Below the pieces are notes generated by a model. It made no database searches. It had not been told where the DNA came from and saw only the letters and a program-made list of their open reading frames with translations. From contig NC_134368.1 in NCBI RefSeq assembly GCF_035582795.1, forward strand, positions 29,944,501 to 30,008,500: DNA of 64,000 bases. The letters run 5' to 3'. The stretch's first letter is position 1. Every line of letters begins with the position of its first letter. Positions 21,629 to 33,600 of this stretch are shown piece by piece. The position numbers and the translations under genes were made by a program. This DNA is from Mycteria americana (taxonomy: Eukaryota > Chordata > Aves > Ciconiiformes > Ciconiidae).

Positions 21629-24600
21629 CTTCAAAAAGGAGAAAAGGAATGAGAGTAAAGTTGAATGAGACCAAAACTAAGCAGTCTAGGAAATACAGCT
21701 TCTTGCTTTCTGTTACAGTATAATACACAACTACATAAACATGTCCTTCCTCTGGAAAATACACCATCCCTCTCTCAGCTCTCTTTTACAACATCACACA
21801 ACTATCACTTCCAGTAACTTTCTTTAGCATTTACTGCACGCAAACCATTCCTCAGCTCCCTGTAATCAAAAAGTAGAATGGTAATTTCCAGGTCCAGTGA
21901 GATTCTTTCCGCACAAAGCAGAACTGAGGGACGATTTCTAGAGTGAATTCTTCCTTGCGCACACATAAAACTAAGTAAGGAGATGACAACATCCCACAGC
22001 TTCCATACAGACCTTCAAGCAGAACAAAAGGCACGTGCAGACTGAAGTCTGTCCTGGAAGAATCCTTGTTTGCATATTGTAGAGTTCATGACAAGCTACT
22101 ATATTTAGTTTTGGAGGAAAAAAGTCCAGGGGAAAGCAAGCTGTTAAGGGCTCATTTCATGAGACCACCACCTGTATCTGGACTAACGCATTTATCTTAC
22201 TGGGAACTGTGTAGTTATTCAGAGGTCTCGCATCAGCCTCATTAAAGCAACTGGTAGACATAATCTTAGTGCCTTTTGTAATTCAAAACATTAACGGTTC
22301 TATTATAACTTAGTATTTAACTCTATGAGCTATAAAACTATTATTTTCAGTTGTTGTATACTGATGAAGATTTTTTTCTAAATGTTGGTCTACAGATTCC
22401 AGCTATAGCATCATAACATTATATAAAACATTTAAAGAAACCCCTTACTTGCTAAATGTTATGAAGCAACTAGAAGCTGCTAACTTCTAAAAAAATCATC
22501 TTCTAAAAAAATTTATCTTCAAATCCTCACTTCCCGCAGTCTTTTCTATTAAGAAATCTGAGACACTCCAAATAAAGTTTCACTCGAAATTTTCTTCTTG
22601 GGTTTCTGTATTGGAATCTTTGTAACTTTCTTCCTGATTTACTATGCCATGGAAATTAAAGCACTCAATTTGAACCAATATGGATTCCCAGCCACCAACA
22701 TTTTGTGAATTCTCCCCAGTCTTTCAAAATCAACTCTCATCTGACACTTTGTCATTTCATTTGCTTCTCCTCCTGTTCTCACAAGACTTTTTAATAGTGC
22801 TCTGAACAGACTACTATGCTTATCAGGATTCTAATTACATTTATAAAAAATTCTAGACTAAACTGTGCTAAAAAAACCCCTGAAGTCTAACCAAGATAGC
22901 CTGCCTTACATAAGGCTTTCTGTAACTCTATAATCATTTTGCCAATGAATGATTTACTTTGGGTTTTCAGCAAGATACCCAGAACAAACAATTTCAGTTA
23001 AAATAAACTCAGTACATGAGAAGTCAGGAACAAAGGATGGTATCAGTAAAAGCTACCTTATTAGCGGCTTCCAGTGCATTTATTAGGTTCTGCAACTCTT
23101 CCTTATTCATCTCTATAGAAATTGGTTTAATTTCACCATTTTCTCTCACATCCAAATCAAGATTGAGAAGTGGCATTTGCAGCATGGAGATCTTATCGCT
23201 GGAGAGAGCAAGCTATGCAGATTGATGAAAGAACAACAAAGTGTAAGGTGGAGCCATTAAGTTTTTAGTCTTTCATAGCACCACATCAGCACTTTATATT
23301 GCATACGTATTACCAGAACAAACATCAGCATGACAAAACTAACTTCTCACAAGTCATCTCTACAGTTTTTTGGTTTCCTTTCCCCCCACGTTGTTGGGAT
23401 TTTTGTTTGTTTGTTAATACTAACAATATACTGAAATACTAAAACCCCTCTTCATAGCAATACATTTGTCAAAACAATTTGTTAAAATTACTGGGCTGCT
23501 ACATTTTTGTAGTCTAGGTGAAAAGAAAGGATACATTTGATCATGGCTCTTTAGAAGTAAAATATATTAATTCTGAAGTCACCATACTCAAATAGTTCTG
23601 GTAATCAACAAGCAAGAAAGGTCTTACAGAAGGGGCAGCTGGGAGAAACAGGACACCTTTGTGCATTTTTCAACTCTCTCTACAGCTGATCAAACACTGT
23701 TTGTCAGATAACCTATTTGACAATCACTGATGACGAGGATTACATACCAACTGTGCTTTCTTTTTTGTTTATTATTATACTCACTCTACTATAAATAAGG
23801 CTTTTAAAATATATTAAAATCAAAGATCAGTTGATAATACTGCAGGTCAATATTGTACACACCTATCTTATTTATTTAGAGAGCAGAATGTGGTACAACA
23901 GAGGAGAGACAATGTCCTTGGTAAGATTCAACTATGGTAAGTGAAAAAAATCTCAATCAGCTCAAGGCGGGGGGGGGGGGGGTTTAAAGCAAAATTAATA
24001 CAATAGCTCAGACATGTACCAGAAATTCTTATCACAAAATAGAAACTCCAAAAATCCTCCAGAACAAAAAGTTAAAAGAAACCACAAGCAAAAAAACAAG
24101 ACTTCACATAAGTCTAGTTTATATTTTTGTCAGCACTAAATGCAGTTAGTAAGAGAACAATCCCTAGTTAACAGTTCATCTGAAGCACATTATGATGCCA
24201 TATTTGTTCTAGCAAAATCTTGTCTATTGTGGGCATTTCTCTTTGATTTCCAAAGCTGTTTGCTGCACAAATTATTTAACACTTGTTGAAATGGAAAACT
24301 ATTTAACAGCTCTACAAATTTGTTTAACAGCTCCCATGGACTAACTAAACAGCGTTACTTATACTGCTTATATTTTAAGTCTCTGATAGAGCTTAATTTA
24401 AGGCAGCTGTGTCTTCGTAACCCCAAAGCACCATCCAAGTTCAGGCAACACAGTTATTGTTGGCTTATTATCAAAATAAGTCTAAAGAAATTATTTCAAA
24501 CTAATTATTTAATTGTTTATTGCAGGAATCTAAAAATTTGAAAAAAGTCAGGGAAACACAACCTGACTCAGTGTACTACTCCTAAAATTAAGTAAATATT

Positions 24601-27461
24601 TCTTCTTCCTTTGAGTAAATATACTGTCTATTCAGGTCTCAAAATCATAACAGCATACGAAACTTTCAGGTGTTCCTGAATAACACTCAATCTCCTTTTA
24701 GGAAAGAGATAGGTATTGCAGCTTTAAAAGAAAGGGGGTGGGGGGGAGAAGAAGAATAATTTTACTTTTATAGTTTATACAAATTTCTGGCAAGTCTTTG
24801 ATGTGTTATCATGAATGTGCTTTTCTGATACCTACAAAAATTGAACCATACTCCAGAATGAGCAGGCCTAAGGGGACTATATCAGTAATTACTTCTGTGT
24901 TGTAGAATACTTCTTTCAAACATTATGGCAACACTCTCACCTTTAACTGCCAGTCAAAATCCTGCAGCTGGGCAGAAGAGATTGCATTTACTTTTTCCAC
25001 CAGCGCATTCCTGATTTCTTCCTTTCTGCCTTTTAGACATTTTTTGATTGCTTCTTGGCAGCTTGAATTTAACTCATTTATCTGCTGAGCAGCCTACAAA
25101 AATACAAATAAAAATTGTGATTGCTTAAACTATGAGCCACAGAAATAACATGTGCCACCTGTAATAGCTGTGCTCTGTAGATATCCAAGCTTCTACCTAG
25201 ATAGCTGTTGTACTAGACTCCATAGTCTCATCTTATCCTCAGTGGCTGCTCTCTGTGTTTGATAGTTAGAGTCAGTATTTACCACAGCAATGTATATAAA
25301 AAAAAAAAAATCTTGTAATTTAAATTACAAGAGACCAGAGAATAGAGGTTTTATTGGCCTTCTTAGATGCCACCCTAAAATAAAAACAAACAAACAAAAA
25401 GAATCACACACACAAACAACACAGGTTTAGCTCTGAAACTTTCTGAACATCAAACTGGAGACAAAATACATTAGTTTAGCTGAAACAGACATTGTACGGA
25501 CTTTCCTATGCCTACACAAGTATCTTTGATCTAGCTACTAGCAGGTAGTCAAAATGCAAGCAATGGGCAAAAGATGAAAATTAAGATTTCTGATAATGGA
25601 ACCAGTTTTTGCAAAGTTTATACATATTGGGATGCTCTGAATTATAGTCCCTGTCCCACAGTCTAGATTTTTTTTTTAATTTACATACAATCAATATTTT
25701 AAAACACTTCAATGCAGTAGTAATGAACAAAGAACACCAAACAAGTGTGAACTGTTTTTATTGCTAACGAACAGTAATGACAGGTTATGTATTTTAAGGA
25801 AAAAAGATTTAATTTGGTGGTACTTAAGAAATGAATTTAAGTGACTAAAACAGTACTTAACAAGTAAGTATTATCCAATTCTATTTAAAAAAAAGTGTCC
25901 AATTTCACTTTTTCTTTTAGAAGTCTTCGCAGTGTATCTCTAAATACTGCTAACCTTCTACCTATTTAGGCTTAGTCTGCTACTATTCAAATGCTACACT
26001 ATAAAAATACTTTAGTACTAAATAAACTACAAGACTAATCACTCCAGTACGATCTCTCCAAGTCAAGCCCACTCAGCGATGAGCCCTTACCTCTTCGTCA
26101 GATATGTTTTTGCCAACCGCAGTTTTGAAATATGTCACTGTTTCTTCTAAAACCTCCAGCCACTCCGACAAGCTCCAAATACTGCCATAATCCTGGTATC
26201 GAGGATACGCACGGCCACATATGCCATCAACTATTTTATGAAGGAACTGAAACAGTGCAATACATAACTTAAGAACACGATTCTATCACAGTTAACCTAT
26301 ACCACATAAGAGACTGATCAGGCAATTCAGTTATCACCCCTCCCTTCACTGGGTACTGTCTCAATGCTTCCTCCGAGTGCAGCGCATGCACCATTCTAAA
26401 AAGTCATAAAGAGGCCGTCCCTGAATATGAGCTGTCCTCCCCTCTCCCCCAAAGTCAATTCACAAAGTGTGGCCAAGGAAATCACGACATGATTCAGATT
26501 TGTGTTGGACTTACATTTGGACTTAATAGTTTTGTGCACGACTATAACGTACTGCTGAGCAGCAGAGCTGCCACACCAAAGGGCACCTCCATCATCTCTG
26601 CACTGGGTTTGTCAGGATGCAAAGCACAACTCAAAGTGCTGATCTCTAAGCCTGTGCCTGCGTATCTAGTCTCCCAAACCACTGTCCTCTAGCACTGAGG
26701 CTCTTCCATGGCTTCTTGGCCTGCTGTGGTCATTTTTCTTTGAGCACCGTAGTGAGTCAAACACAGCCAGTCCACTACTTCACCGACTGGTAATAAACGG
26801 AGCCTCTCTGGGAGCAGCCGAGAGCCCCCGCAAACAGGCCATCTCCCTCAGTACCGGCTGAGAGGGCTGAGCCCTCAGAGAGCGGAAGACTTGCGCTCGG
26901 AAGAGCTCGAGTACATTTCCAATATTCTAACAGCAAAGCGAGCGCAAAAACACCCGCTGGGTGCACTCCCAGCGTATTCTGAGCTGGTACTTTTGGTTTC
27001 GTTTTGGAGAGGCCCAGAGAGGCCGGCGAGGGAGGGCAGCGCGGCCACACCCCGGAGAGGCCGGGGAGGGGAGCAGCACCGCTCTGCAGCCCGGGGGGCC
27101 GGCGGCCTCGGCCTCCCTCACAGGTGCCGGAAAGCGGCACCTCGGCCTCCTCGCGGCGAACACCACCCTCCCCAGCCCGAGGGGCGTTACCGGACACCGC
27201 CCGGCCGGTGGGGTCCCCGCCATCTCCCGCCGCGCGCCCCCATCCCCGGTTCGCTTGACGGCGGCAGCAGCCCGGAGGCCCCGTCCTCACGGAAAGCAGC
27301 CGCCCCGTCGGGCAGGGAGGAAGGCGGGCTGCTGACCGGCACGGCGGCCGCGGCTCTGCCTGCCTCAGAGGCGCCGGGGCCCCGCTGCCGCCCGCCCGGG
27401 AGCGCGAGGAGCCCACCTCCAGGGCCCGTCCCGGCGGGAGCTTCTCCAGGAGCCGCGGCAT
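21608..27461 (-). CDS. COMMD8: COMM domain-containing protein 8, complete (5 coding exons)
   Basis: The coding exons in transcript order are 27461-27417, 26246-26091, 25093-24941, 23212-23057 and 21628-21608. All junctions are phase 0 with GT-AG introns, giving 176 residues against 183 in human from memory. The N-terminal helical part reads [20 protein letters not shown] and later [20 protein letters not shown]. The COMM domain covers roughly residues 109-176, from DFDWQLKLALSSDK to [14 protein letters not shown], including the conserved Trp near residue 115. COMMD proteins are subunits of the Commander (CCC/retriever) complex, which acts in endosomal recycling and NF-kappaB control; COMMD8 is one of the ten family members. 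The ATG at 27461 (G at -3) is preferred because its product aligns with the human N-terminus; an in-frame 36-residue upstream extension overlaps promoter motifs. Confidence 0.97.
21629..23056 (-). other. COMMD8 intron 4
   Basis: AT-rich intron with gt...ag ends on the minus strand. The only visible feature is a short tandem of cttctaaaaaaat near 22484-22518. Confidence 0.9.
23057..23212 (-). CDS. COMMD8: COMMD8 coding exon 4 (core of COMM domain)
   Basis: Fifty-two codons after a tgcatag acceptor and before a gtagct donor. They encode [20 protein letters not shown] to [15 protein letters not shown], the beta-strand and terminal-helix core of the COMM domain. Confidence 0.97.
23213..24940 (-). 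other. COMMD8 intron 3
   Basis: Non-coding, AT-rich. It contains an uninterrupted G14 run at 23969-23982 and a second G-rich patch near 24733-24747. No exon or mobile element was recognised. Confidence 0.9.
23969..23982 (+). repeat. Poly-G tract (G14)
   Basis: Fourteen consecutive G residues in otherwise AT-rich intronic sequence. The length is prone to assembly or sequencing error, and such tracts can form G-quadruplex. Confidence 0.9.
24941..25093 (-). CDS. COMMD8: COMMD8 coding exon 3
   Basis: Fifty-one codons after a tttgtag acceptor and before a gtgaga donor. They encode [19 protein letters not shown] to [11 protein letters not shown], and the COMM domain begins at the end of this exon. 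Confidence 0.97.
25094..26090 (-). other. COMMD8 intron 2
   Basis: Non-coding. It contains an A13 run at 25298-25310 directly followed by a perfect 22-bp palindrome, and a CA-rich patch near 25383-25420. Confidence 0.9.
25311..25332. repeat. Perfect 22-bp palindrome
   Basis: The left arm TCTTGTAATTT is followed immediately by its exact reverse complement AAATTACAAGA, with no spacer. It lies next to an A13 run in COMMD8 intron 2. Confidence 0.95.
26091..26246 (-). CDS. COMMD8: COMMD8 coding exon 2
   Basis: Fifty-two codons between a gtttcag acceptor and a GAAGAG|gtaagg donor (minus strand). They encode [20 protein letters not shown] to [11 protein letters not shown], close to the helical N-terminal part of COMMD8. 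Confidence 0.97.
26247..27416 (-). other. COMMD8 intron 1 with part of the CpG island
   Basis: The proximal half (from about 26880) is GC- and CpG-rich; the distal half is ordinary. The long open frames on both strands here reflect scarcity of stop codons in GC-rich DNA and have no recognisable domain. Confidence 0.85.
27417..27461 (-). CDS. COMMD8: COMMD8 coding exon 1
   Basis: Fifteen codons, [15 protein letters not shown], followed by a GAG|gtgggc donor. The R-L-x-x-L-P spacing aligns with the human COMMD8 start. The exon lies inside the CpG island. The frame is open upstream, so an earlier ATG is formally possible. Confidence 0.88.
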
Positions 27462-27490
27462 TTCCCGGCCCTTCCCGCCCCCCCGCCGCG

Positions 27491-27498
27491 CACGTGAC
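27491..27498. promoter_or_regulatory. E-box CACGTGAC
   Basis: A CACGTG core with a flanking AC, of the USF/TFE/MITF type, lies about 30 bp upstream of the COMMD8 start codon. It may sit close to the transcription start. Binding is inferred. Confidence 0.5.
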
Positions 27499-27547
27499 CG
27501 CCCAGGCGGCCCGCGAGCACGCGCTTCCCCCTCCCCTCCGGCGAGGA

Positions 27548-27559
27548 TGCGCATGCGCA
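27548..27559. promoter_or_regulatory. NRF1-type palindromic site
   Basis: TGCGCATGCGCA is the perfect palindromic form of the NRF1 consensus YGCGCAYGCGCR. It lies about 90 bp upstream of the COMMD8 ATG within the CpG island. Binding is inferred. Confidence 0.7.
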
Positions 27560-27660
27560 CGGGCAAAGACCCGCCCTTCCCCGCCGGAGATCGCCGGTTC
27601 GAGTCCCGGCCCCGGCGCTGCGGGACTCGCCCAGCGGGTTTGGAGGGCAGGCCGCTGCTC

Positions 27661-30600
27661 TGTGCAGCCTTCAGTCAGACGGCGAATGAAGTTGAACCCC
27701 CCCAAAATTTTACGAGCTTTTATATGCAATAACACTTCAGCAATTTTTACATTCTGCCTGTTTTGCAGCTTTGCTTTTTCACTCTTAACAGGCTACGCTT
27801 TCAACTGACAGTAGGGGAGGAAGTTCAAGGCTTACAACAGGCGCCACATCCTGATATTAAATGAAATTGAAGAAGTTAGGAGAAATACTAACTGCATGCT
27901 GCTGGTACAGTGTTTACCATGAACAACCCCTTTCTTGTTTCTGCTTTGCCAAAGTGGGAGTTCAATGCTACCCAGACCATGGAGGAGGTTTACAGAACAG
28001 GTTTTAGCATTAGCAATGACCTTTCCGTGCCTTAAGTTGATTTGAATGTGAACATGAGGAAGCAAAAATGCCTCGACCACTTGTATGAGAAAACCGGCAC
28101 GAATGCAAGACCCAGCAAGGCACAAAACTGCACAGAAACGGAAATACCTGTAGGCAGACCTTATTTGACTGAAATCACTAGGCTAATTCACAGGCAAACA
28201 ATTATGCATATGTAAGTATAACACTGGGCCATAAGAATATGAAAGCAGCTACAAGTCTGTACTGGTAGATGTAAGGTCTGCGGAAAACCCCAGGCTGGTT
28301 AAGTCAGTTTGCAGCATGTCTTCTCCAAAGACAGGCATGTGGCCTTGTAGGAACAGTGCGGTGCGTGGGAGTTTTGGAGAAGAAACAGATGGGGAAGAAC
28401 CAATTTCACGTTTTGCTGACTGTAAACTTTCAGATGCACCCAATTGCTCTCAGGCTTTGCTACTGCTAATAGGTGATATTTTCAATAAAGGCTTCTGGAA
28501 AATGTGTTTAATTTTATTATGGAGAAATTACTTGATGCTGCTGTTAAATTCAGGAATAGCTGAAAATGTAAATAAAAAATATTTTGTATAATTTTCAATA
28601 ATAATTGCCTTTATTCCCCTAGAACTTGATTTGCTAAATAACTGGAAACCTATCCAGTTTCTTTTGACTTTACAATGTTGCACACTACAAAATAGAGCAG
28701 CAGGGGGAGCTTCTGCTCCAAACAAAACAGATCCAGAGACAACTCTGGAGAAATACGAAGGCGATCCAGACCTGGAGAGAAGTAAGTTAGGGGGAATAAG
28801 GAGAAAGGTAATGAGTGTCCCACTCAGTTGAAAGGGATCAAACAAGTGACAAATGCAAGAGAGCAAAGATGTAACACATGAAAGACAGGACATAAAAGAG
28901 GACAGGGAACCACCTTTCTGTCTGACACAGTCTCAGTGAACGCTTTCAAAGCAGCTTATTTTTTGCAGGTCTGAAGAATAAAGAGTTTCACTTTTCATAG
29001 ATGTGTAGTTTAAAATAATATTTTGGATTCAGCCTACTGACATATGAGGAGCAAACGCAGACTGTGCAAGGAAACCACAGCTGGGTTAGCTAAATCCATG
29101 TTTCTGATCCTGTGTACAACTACAAGGTAGTAGGGCGTACAAAGCTGGCCTTTGGCAGTTCGGAGTTTGTTTGGACTTGCATCATTTGGATCTGCCATCA
29201 GGTCTTAGGCCTTAAAAATACCAGCTTTGCATGCTTCTGTACCACAGCAGCAAGAACCCACCCCACCCCTCTGAATATAAGCTGTCAAATAACCACAAAA
29301 TCAGAGACAGGGAGGGAAACTTGCAGAACAGTAAGTAAGTAGGCAAGAGACTCCAGGACAGCAAGAAAAGAAGCAGCTTTATGAGAGAGAAATGCAGAGC
29401 AAACTTTGCATTGTATTATCCACATTGCTGCTGACTTATAGAGGGTTTTGTTTGCTTCTACAGATAACCCACAACCTAAACTGCAGTAATTAAACATATT
29501 TTAAAATTGTTCCTTTTATTGCCCTTGTTTTTGGAGGAATGGCAATAATTAAAACATTGGGAAATAATTTAATAATCAGAGGTTCTTAATATTATAGTAG
29601 CATAAAGGTGTTTTACATTGCTCTAAGTATATCCCATTGGGGAGAGCATCTGAGCACCAGTATAACTCTGACCCACAAGGAACTATTAAATTGGTATGGC
29701 AATAGAAATAAATAGATAATTCTGCATTTTACCAACACAGAGGGGCCAGTAAATGGGATTTTAAAATGCAGAGGCAACATGATGTTGCAGTTCAGATTAA
29801 GCTGAGCTAAATGTAGGTTGCCATGGAAAAGGGAGGTCCCACTGGTCCCCTAGCCCCTGTTTCCAGCTCTGCTTCATTTCCCCCTCCCTTTTGCCAGCAT
29901 TAGGGTGCCTGTGGCTGCAGGATGAAACTGCAACTGATATGGCTGAAAACAAATTGTTATTTTTGCACTGATTTATTTTTTTCATGGGTTAGATTTCAGC
30001 CAGGTTGGAACAGAGCACCACTTCAAACAGAAGAGTACTTTGTCATTGGGACCAAGGGTGGGGGGGAGACAAAACTACCCCTCTGGCAGCCCACATTTAG
30101 ATCAGATGAAATCGGTCCTGAAACTACAGCTTGACACATGAATATCAATCAGTGCACCACTTTAATTATTAAACCAGGCATCTTGAAAGCTTTTGTAGAA
30201 GCTTACATATAAACATGCTCATAGTGATATGCTACAGCTGAAGGAGATTGAAAATTATGTATCTCTATTTAATTTTTACACTCTGACCAGCCAGTGAAGT
30301 TCATAGTAAGTGAGGCTGGATAAACAACGTGACACTGATGTGCAGAACATTCTTTATCAGCTATTTTCTCTTCATAATCTATAATCGTAATTTCTCCTGA
30401 ATGAGACATCAGTTTCTTAAATTGTTTTACTTGTAAAATTTAAGCATATAAAACCATGACAATTTTTGGTTCTCTTACCCCCCCTCCCACCCCATTCTGT
30501 AAATATACAACTTGTGTATTCACTCTATGAGACATGAAGAGTACAGTACATCATGCATAGTGGATATAGTCTATGTCCACAGCTCTATACCTGTCTCTGT

Positions 30601-33600
30601 CTTCTCTAGCTTTTCCCAGTAAAGAGATGTAACTAGAGGGAATTCCTTAATGTTCTTGATTTCAGTTCTCACTCTGAAATTTCAAAATCCTCTTGCTGGT
30701 TTCTGTAGCAGTTCTGTCCTTCCAACAGATTGCACTGAAGATCTAGCAATAGCTGTGAGGGACATTCTCGTGGTTCAACATCACCTCATAGACACACAAT
30801 TTATGCACCAAACTCTGAACTGCCTTTCACTGACAAGAACTTACTAAAGAGATCATTCAAAACAGCTCTGCTACATTGCAAGATTTTCAGAGGGGAACTG
30901 CTATTGCCAGACTCTCCGAGCATACTTTGAAGTACCAGACGGGAAAAAACTTGTACATATTATTCTAAATTGAACAAGTTATTATCATAGGTTTTTTAAA
31001 TATCTGTACTGTATATATCTCAACACCTGCCTGGCTGAGGTAGTGGAAGGACCAGGAGCTGGTACCACACCCACTATGTGGTAGGACAGAGGCAGGGGAA
31101 TAATTTAGACCAGAAAAGTGTCCTACTCTATAGGCCAAGGAGACTGTAGTTAGCTTGAGCCATATACCCACTAAAGTAACAACTCATAGCTCAACACAAA
31201 CTGGAGTCAGTAACTGGGGCTGTCTGCTCACGAGTCCCACTGGTCGCCATCTTCCGTCCACAGCTGGGCAGGCACAGACTTATTCTGGGACCTGGACGTC
31301 TTGCCTTCCCTCTCCTGTCCCCAAGACACACTTCTTTGCACAAGTTTCTTTGACAGGAGAGGGAGAAGCCTTCATCTCCCACCCAACGGGAGTCTCTATG
31401 AATATTCTCCTAACTCTCCTTTCCTGCAATTCAGGACCATTCTTTCTTACCCTGTGTTCAGGGAACATGCAGAAGAGTTTATTTTCATCTGATTTATTGC
31501 TACAGTTTTATAAGGAAAAATCTATTGTAAACCTAAAATCTAAAAAATCTAAAATATAAAAAATCATTTCTATACTTCTACATCCCTCTTTTCATGCCTA
31601 AGAGTTCTAGGTGAACTGAACACCAGGTATGTGTCAGGACTGGAATTTTACTCGCCATGTGCAAGTCTAATAATTGTAATGGCTGGAATGCAAAAAGACA
31701 ACAACAACAGAAAATTAATAATCACTTTTAGGGCAGATGCAGTAAAACTATAAGCCAAATATTCCTCCCCTTCTCTAAGCCTAACCCTAATATTTTAATA
31801 TTAATAATGAATGGTAATAGTGTGTTGGTGCTTTTCAATATTCTTTGGGCATCATAAAAGATAAAAGAAAATGCCCTGTGGGTAGATTATGACGACTCTT
31901 AGCCCTATTAGTAAACAACAATTAGTAGACACTGGAATATGCTGCATAGCGAGTTGCACCAACACATCATAACAGCAGCAGGGAGAAAGTATTCCTAAAA
32001 TAATAAACATACTAGTAGGTACATCTCCTCTCATCCATACAAGGAATTAATGGACTGTATGTATTATATGACTCTGAGTTGAGAGCTACTATGATAGCTA
32101 CTATAGATTTTCTTTTTATCACATAGTATTTTAAGGTAATGAAAACGGCTGTTGGTCAAATAGTTACACTGGCAAAACTCTGGTGTTGCTGACAGAGGTT
32201 GTTTCAACCAAGGGCACAGAAAGAGGAGGCAATTTTAACAGACTAAGAAAAAGCGCAGTTTGTTGATACAGCTATGCGCATGTTAAGAGTGCTTCTGCCA
32301 ATACAGCACAGCAGTGCTTTTTTACCACTAAACCTCTTCCAGGGTAAATACAGCCAACTTGCTCCCAAGGCAAACGGCCTTGGGATTTACAAGTCTTTCT
32401 CAGTCTTGTCAGTCTGTGTCCAGTTTGGCAGCAAATCATGCTGGCCAGAATGCCTGGATTTCTTTGGGGTCTCTAAATAATACATAAGGGGCAGCTTTTC
32501 ACATCTACCTCCTACTTCTGCCCTTCTCTTTTCCATGGGAAATAACAATTGAATAGACTTCACTGAAGACATTCCTAGACTCCTATTAAACAACAAATCC
32601 CATCTACCCATGTTTGTAACCAAGCTCAGGAAAGTGGAGTCAGTTAGTACACTTTATACATATAACTTTCCTTGAAGGATATTTAACATCTGTTCCCATT
32701 TTTTCTTCTCTGAGACAGACTGTGCGACTACCATACTTAGCACAGAACTAGGATAAAGAAAAAATTCCAACTCTGCTACTATATTATTTCCTACCCACTT
32801 CATCTTCTTGCATCTGAGTTTCCCCACCTGCAGAATTGAGATAGTAATATCTGACGGTTCCTACAGGTGGTGTAGGAATCCATTAAGTTTGTGGCTTTAC
32901 ACCATCACATTTATTAACTTTAAATAATATCTGATAAGAACCAGCAGTTCTTCTGTATTTTGGGAAAAGTATGATCATGGCAGCAAGCTAGATGTGTGTC
33001 CAGAATGACAGAAATTCTTTTTTCTTAGGAAACTCATGGCAATATGATATCAAACACAGCAAATGTAGTGCTCATGAGGAAAACAAAGAAATACGTTGCA
33101 GAGGAGGAGGCCAGAAAAAAATAATTTGAAAGTGACATCTTCTCAGAAAGCTAACTAAATATTCATGTATTAATTTGAAAAGTAGATTTTGGGAAGCAGT
33201 TGCAAGAGTCCTGGACAACTTCTTTACAGTTACCAACTTTTCGAACCTTGCTAACTGTCATACTGTTGCTGCAGTTGTATAACCTCTATGACCCATGACC
33301 ACCATGACTCCTGGGACAAATTCTGCTTTGAATCATATTACCACAATTCCCCTTTTTCTTCAGCATGAGAGTGTCTCAAATTAACAAAGATACAAAAAGA
33401 AGAGAGGCACACTGCGTACTTCTTTGCAATAGCAAACAATTTTCTCGTGGCTTAGTCACTGATAAGTAAGAGAGTCATGCCAATAAAACCATTGTATCTC
33501 AGCTTGCCTACGTATACTCTCTTTCTAGGCACAAAAAATTGTTCTAATTTACCTAAAAGCATTACCAGCCAGCTGAAAGTCTGAAAACCCTCTGGCTCAT

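Larger units (their letters stand above)
26880..27660 (-). promoter_or_regulatory. COMMD8: CpG island promoter of COMMD8
   Basis: A sharp CpG-dense segment covers the COMMD8 start codon and extends into intron 1. There is no TATA box at a convincing position. Upstream of the ATG are a CACGTGAC E-box (27491-27498) and an NRF1-type palindrome (27548-27559), typical of a broad housekeeping promoter. The island could also fire in the opposite direction. Confidence 0.85.

Noticed and set aside
27590-27620. tRNA-like B-box word ggttcgagtcccgg
   Set aside because: The flanking bases do not form a proper T-stem, and no A-box, anticodon arm or acceptor stem is found at the needed distance.
26775-27808. 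Open frames of 263, 305 and 182 codons around the COMMD8 start
   Set aside because: Only the 15 codons of COMMD8 exon 1 inside the minus-strand frame are supported. The rest is intron or promoter read-through in stop-poor GC-rich DNA.
31155-31559. 134-codon frame in the COMMD8-ATP10D gap
   Set aside because: Several overlapping frames on both strands are open here, and there is no domain or splice context.
31784-31792. Telomere-like word taaccctaa
   Set aside because: A single occurrence without tandem repetition.
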